From contig NZ_AUCZ01000011.1 of assembly GCF_000430025.1 (NCBI RefSeq), forward strand, positions 1-64,000: a stretch of 64,000 nt of DNA. Direction: 5' to 3'. The position numbers were made by a program, and so were the translations under genes. Position 1 is the first letter of the stretch, and every line of letters starts with the position of its first letter. This document shows, one piece after another, positions 62,901 through 64,000 of the stretch. The notes beneath the pieces are model-generated. The model searched no databases. It was not told the origin of the DNA and saw nothing but the letters and a program-made list of their open reading frames with translations. This DNA is from Flavobacterium suncheonense GH29-5 = DSM 17707. GTDB taxonomy: Bacteria > Bacteroidota > Bacteroidia > Flavobacteriales > Flavobacteriaceae.

Positions 62901-64000
62901 GCTCTTGATTTATGTTCAGTTGGACTATTTTTTAATTTTTCAATTTCTTCGGAGAAAACATTTTCTAATTTAAAATAGAGTGAATCATTAATAAAGGATA
63001 TGTTAACATAATCAGGAATTTGATATATATCTGTTGAACCTTTTCTTAATGTAAAAACTTCGATATCACTTTTTACAATATTTCCATCTTGGTCTAATAA
63101 TAGCGGGAAAGAAGTACCATGCAATTCTTTGAATTTGTCATTTTCCAAAAGTTTTATAAGGTGAACTCTTTCGTCAATATTTATTATTTTATGTGTAACG
63201 GTATCTAATATTGATTTCCATTCTTCACGTTTATATTTTGAAGCAATTTTACTTGTTAAAGCAATTTTGTTTGGTGGGATTGGGAGTAATAAATTTGGGA
63301 AAAAAGCTTCTATCTTATTGCGTATTACCCATTCTGAAAAATCATTTCCATAAAATTTCACCTCATCTATTTTTTTATAAAAACCATCTAGGGTTGGGTA
63401 AATTGGTAATTCTGATTTTGCCCTCTCAATGTTTTCAAAGAATGTTTCTAGAAGTTTGTTTTCACTTTTACCATTTACCGTTAAAAATTCTAAAGCTCTC
63501 CAATCTGGGTTGTCATTGTTTACTATACTAGTGATCGCAATTTCTCTGATTGTTGTAGCAATTTGATTTAGAATATGCTCATTATCGTCACTTTTATTCA
63601 AATGATTACGTGAGGGATCTAAATCGAAGGTGGCATGTATTAAATAAGGTAAATGCGTTGCAACTTGGGTTGGAAAATAAGTGGCAAAATATGCTTCATT
63701 ATCACTTAAATCGTTTTGCCATGCGATTTTATACTTAAAAAACTTTTCTACATTGTTTGGTAAACCTTGTTCACCGCTGTCGAAAAGGTTCCAAGTAGTG
63801 TTGTTTACTGTTATTATTTTTTCTATTTTATCTCTTGAAGGTGAAAGTATTAGTTCTTTATCAATATTACCGGCTCCAGAAATCTTAATGTAAATTGTAT
63901 GATTTAGGAACAATAGAACTTCGGGTGTAATCTTTTCAAGTTGTTCGAGGATTTTGTTTTCTTCACTTTTCTTATATTTAAGTTCAATTATCGTTTCCCA
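59936..64000 (-). CDS. Giant protein with C-terminal DUF3883 nuclease-like domain (sacsin/HSP90-type), 5' end outside window
   Basis: The frame stays open to the right edge, giving at least 1,354 residues. The visible N-terminal part (FLNHTIYIKISGAGN, HLPYLIHATFDLDPSRNHL) resembles the region that follows a GHKL (HSP90-like) ATPase domain in sacsin-like proteins; that domain would lie beyond 64000. The C-terminus has a linker rich in Lys (KKGGVHSSKKEKQKQKAG) and DUF3883 with GYDISY and KYLEVKSS, a PD-(D/E)XK-like site. The gene looks more AT-rich than the core genes. Its ATGA overlap with the DUF2779 gene implies coupled translation. Confidence 0.7.
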   Translation of the reverse strand, partial: WETIIELKYKKSEENKILEQLEKITPEVLLFLNHTIYIKISGAGNIDKELILSPSRDKIEKIITVNNTTWNLFDSGEQGLPNNVEKFFKYKIAWQNDLSDNEAYFATYFPTQVATHLPYLIHATFDLDPSRNHLNKSDDNEHILNQIATTIREIAITSIVNNDNPDWRALEFLTVNGKSENKLLETFFENIERAKSELPIYPTLDGFYKKIDEVKFYGNDFSEWVIRNKIEAFFPNLLLPIPPNKIALTSKIASKYKREEWKSILDTVTHKIINIDERVHLIKLLENDKFKELHGTSFPLLLDQDGNIVKSDIEVFTLRKGSTDIYQIPDYVNISFINDSLYFKLENVFSEEIEKLKNSPTEHKSRALKKIIAKIVNLGSNDITDVVRNITRSFNSKVEEDTSKSQELIKPFINSLYQIFKQKKEGEKTAVDNIKIINRSGNLVLASDVFLGKEYYYGKATEKIFEGVFEEDQYLIGNEFWNLDFENQSPDYLDSFFIWLGVNKYSKIKNTKQTVYQYNGLNEYTKYVFNKVGTPDLYTSVSYDIEQIEYFDMFISKKMVIEKMLAWIILDKKLLSKIDDETNGETFTYSYSNTLRTINLKPSYFLYQIAKSKVIDNLFVDFELADILGLKSINPKHPIFLELGISDTAVLDTLKKIGAKMSFKDLTIDVVYGLLNGLKIKNTEFKNARKIYQQAFNYFKNHKQQDFSSYPKQTHLVAVKNGQKEYKLTQEIYYSDNTTLPSKIIEDFWIFDFPKRSGEKQIADYFGIKTFKDISIEILKDKILDHPKKEEFNNWFNKIKPFLLTYRLNNINSETLAKTTVHDIKSSNIKIVSSLEYIINNGEPKALLSNEFVNNDKHTFYIGADSNLNLEQLKDTPAFCEAFSEILCVLFEVNENKDDFRAIFKDKEHLKDSKYLVETKMLLDKYEEACLLLGLSKNEMLFWKAITDGKINDFPETLSNTDDLQVILKKTINYNLPVDYHLVDFDAFNNIQSYNFIKAICATLNYTLEEIKSRLENFTGLYYWHLERFKQAALNVEILWNKAWWLYFSNKSAEEQKTFENKRNLYLQKRDEIIIKLAKECALTIEIDYEQKLLNKLSLDYKIAITKDNIENIKIENKYKHLIEKYNIAIEDLGLEIKSLLFFEGHDEELKNIFTEIVKKELEDTVSPISPQTEGTEMNSIITSIEAGTAPTQKLNNNFGNKKGGVHSSKKEKQKQKAGKRAEKLVFYRLKELYPDGEIRWVSGNSEDNSITLDDTKGYDISYKKNKTDDQWKYLEVKSSAGNSFIISNNEVSVGIENKDNYHLALVNSHDIYFIEDFFLDEERVSEFKALRNSTSIRPIDFEVYYNIPKLKST

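Overview
The window reads as chromosome from a Bacteroidota (Flavobacteriia) bacterium, most likely Flavobacterium or a close relative. Three things point there. Secreted proteins carry type IX secretion C-terminal sorting domains (type B at 3-539, type A at the end of the M4 protease at 31643-34618). Promoters repeatedly show the Bacteroidota -7 element TAnnTTTG. The cytochrome cbb3 operon has CcoN and CcoO fused in one polypeptide. No intact tRNA or rRNA gene and no CRISPR array is visible.

Positions 1 to about 34,600 are ordinary core chromosome. They hold an aminotransferase, a retropepsin-PDZ protein, valS, a lipoprotein superoxide dismutase, and a membrane block (acyl-CoA-binding protein, psd, cdsA, LUD protein, ftsH, rsfS). 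Next come birA, pyrE divergent from a NUDIX gene, an M14 peptidase, coaD, ddl, a PASTA protein with an RluD-type pseudouridine synthase, yaaA, and an emrB-emrA-tolC-tetR efflux operon with twin operators. After that lie a lone trpG/pabA gene followed by what looks like the decayed tail of a trp operon, a marR-nitroreductase-yceI operon, and a secreted M4 metalloprotease.

Positions 34,700-50,400 are a redox and microaerobic respiration block: thioredoxin-like proteins, rhodanese, a Crp/Fnr regulator, ccoI, ccoS, ccoNO, ccoQ, ccoP, ccoG, fixH, a TauE/SafE protein, uracil-DNA glycosylase, hemN and a Kef-type antiporter. Three promoters here (ccoI, ccoS-ccoNO, hemN) share a 14-bp ATGAYA-N4-TCAT palindrome. 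In each, its centre lies exactly 36.5 bp from the final G of the -7 element. This is a strong candidate for the binding site of the Crp/Fnr protein encoded beside them.

At 51,091-51,114 a 24-nt fragment of a tRNA-like 3' end, probably from tmRNA (ssrA), sits next to a terminator. I read it as one edge of an island integrated in ssrA and running rightward out of the window. The island carries small uncharacterised genes, a 1.2-kb non-coding stretch with three consecutive long hairpins (54,303-54,570), and an AbiE-like toxin-antitoxin pair with a symmetric four-box operator. It ends, within the window, with a compact three-gene operon: a giant protein of at least 1,354 residues with a C-terminal DUF3883 nuclease-like domain, a Cas4-like/DEDD-exonuclease (DUF2779) fusion, and a calcineurin-like phosphoesterase. 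That operon is the best candidate here for an undescribed defence system.
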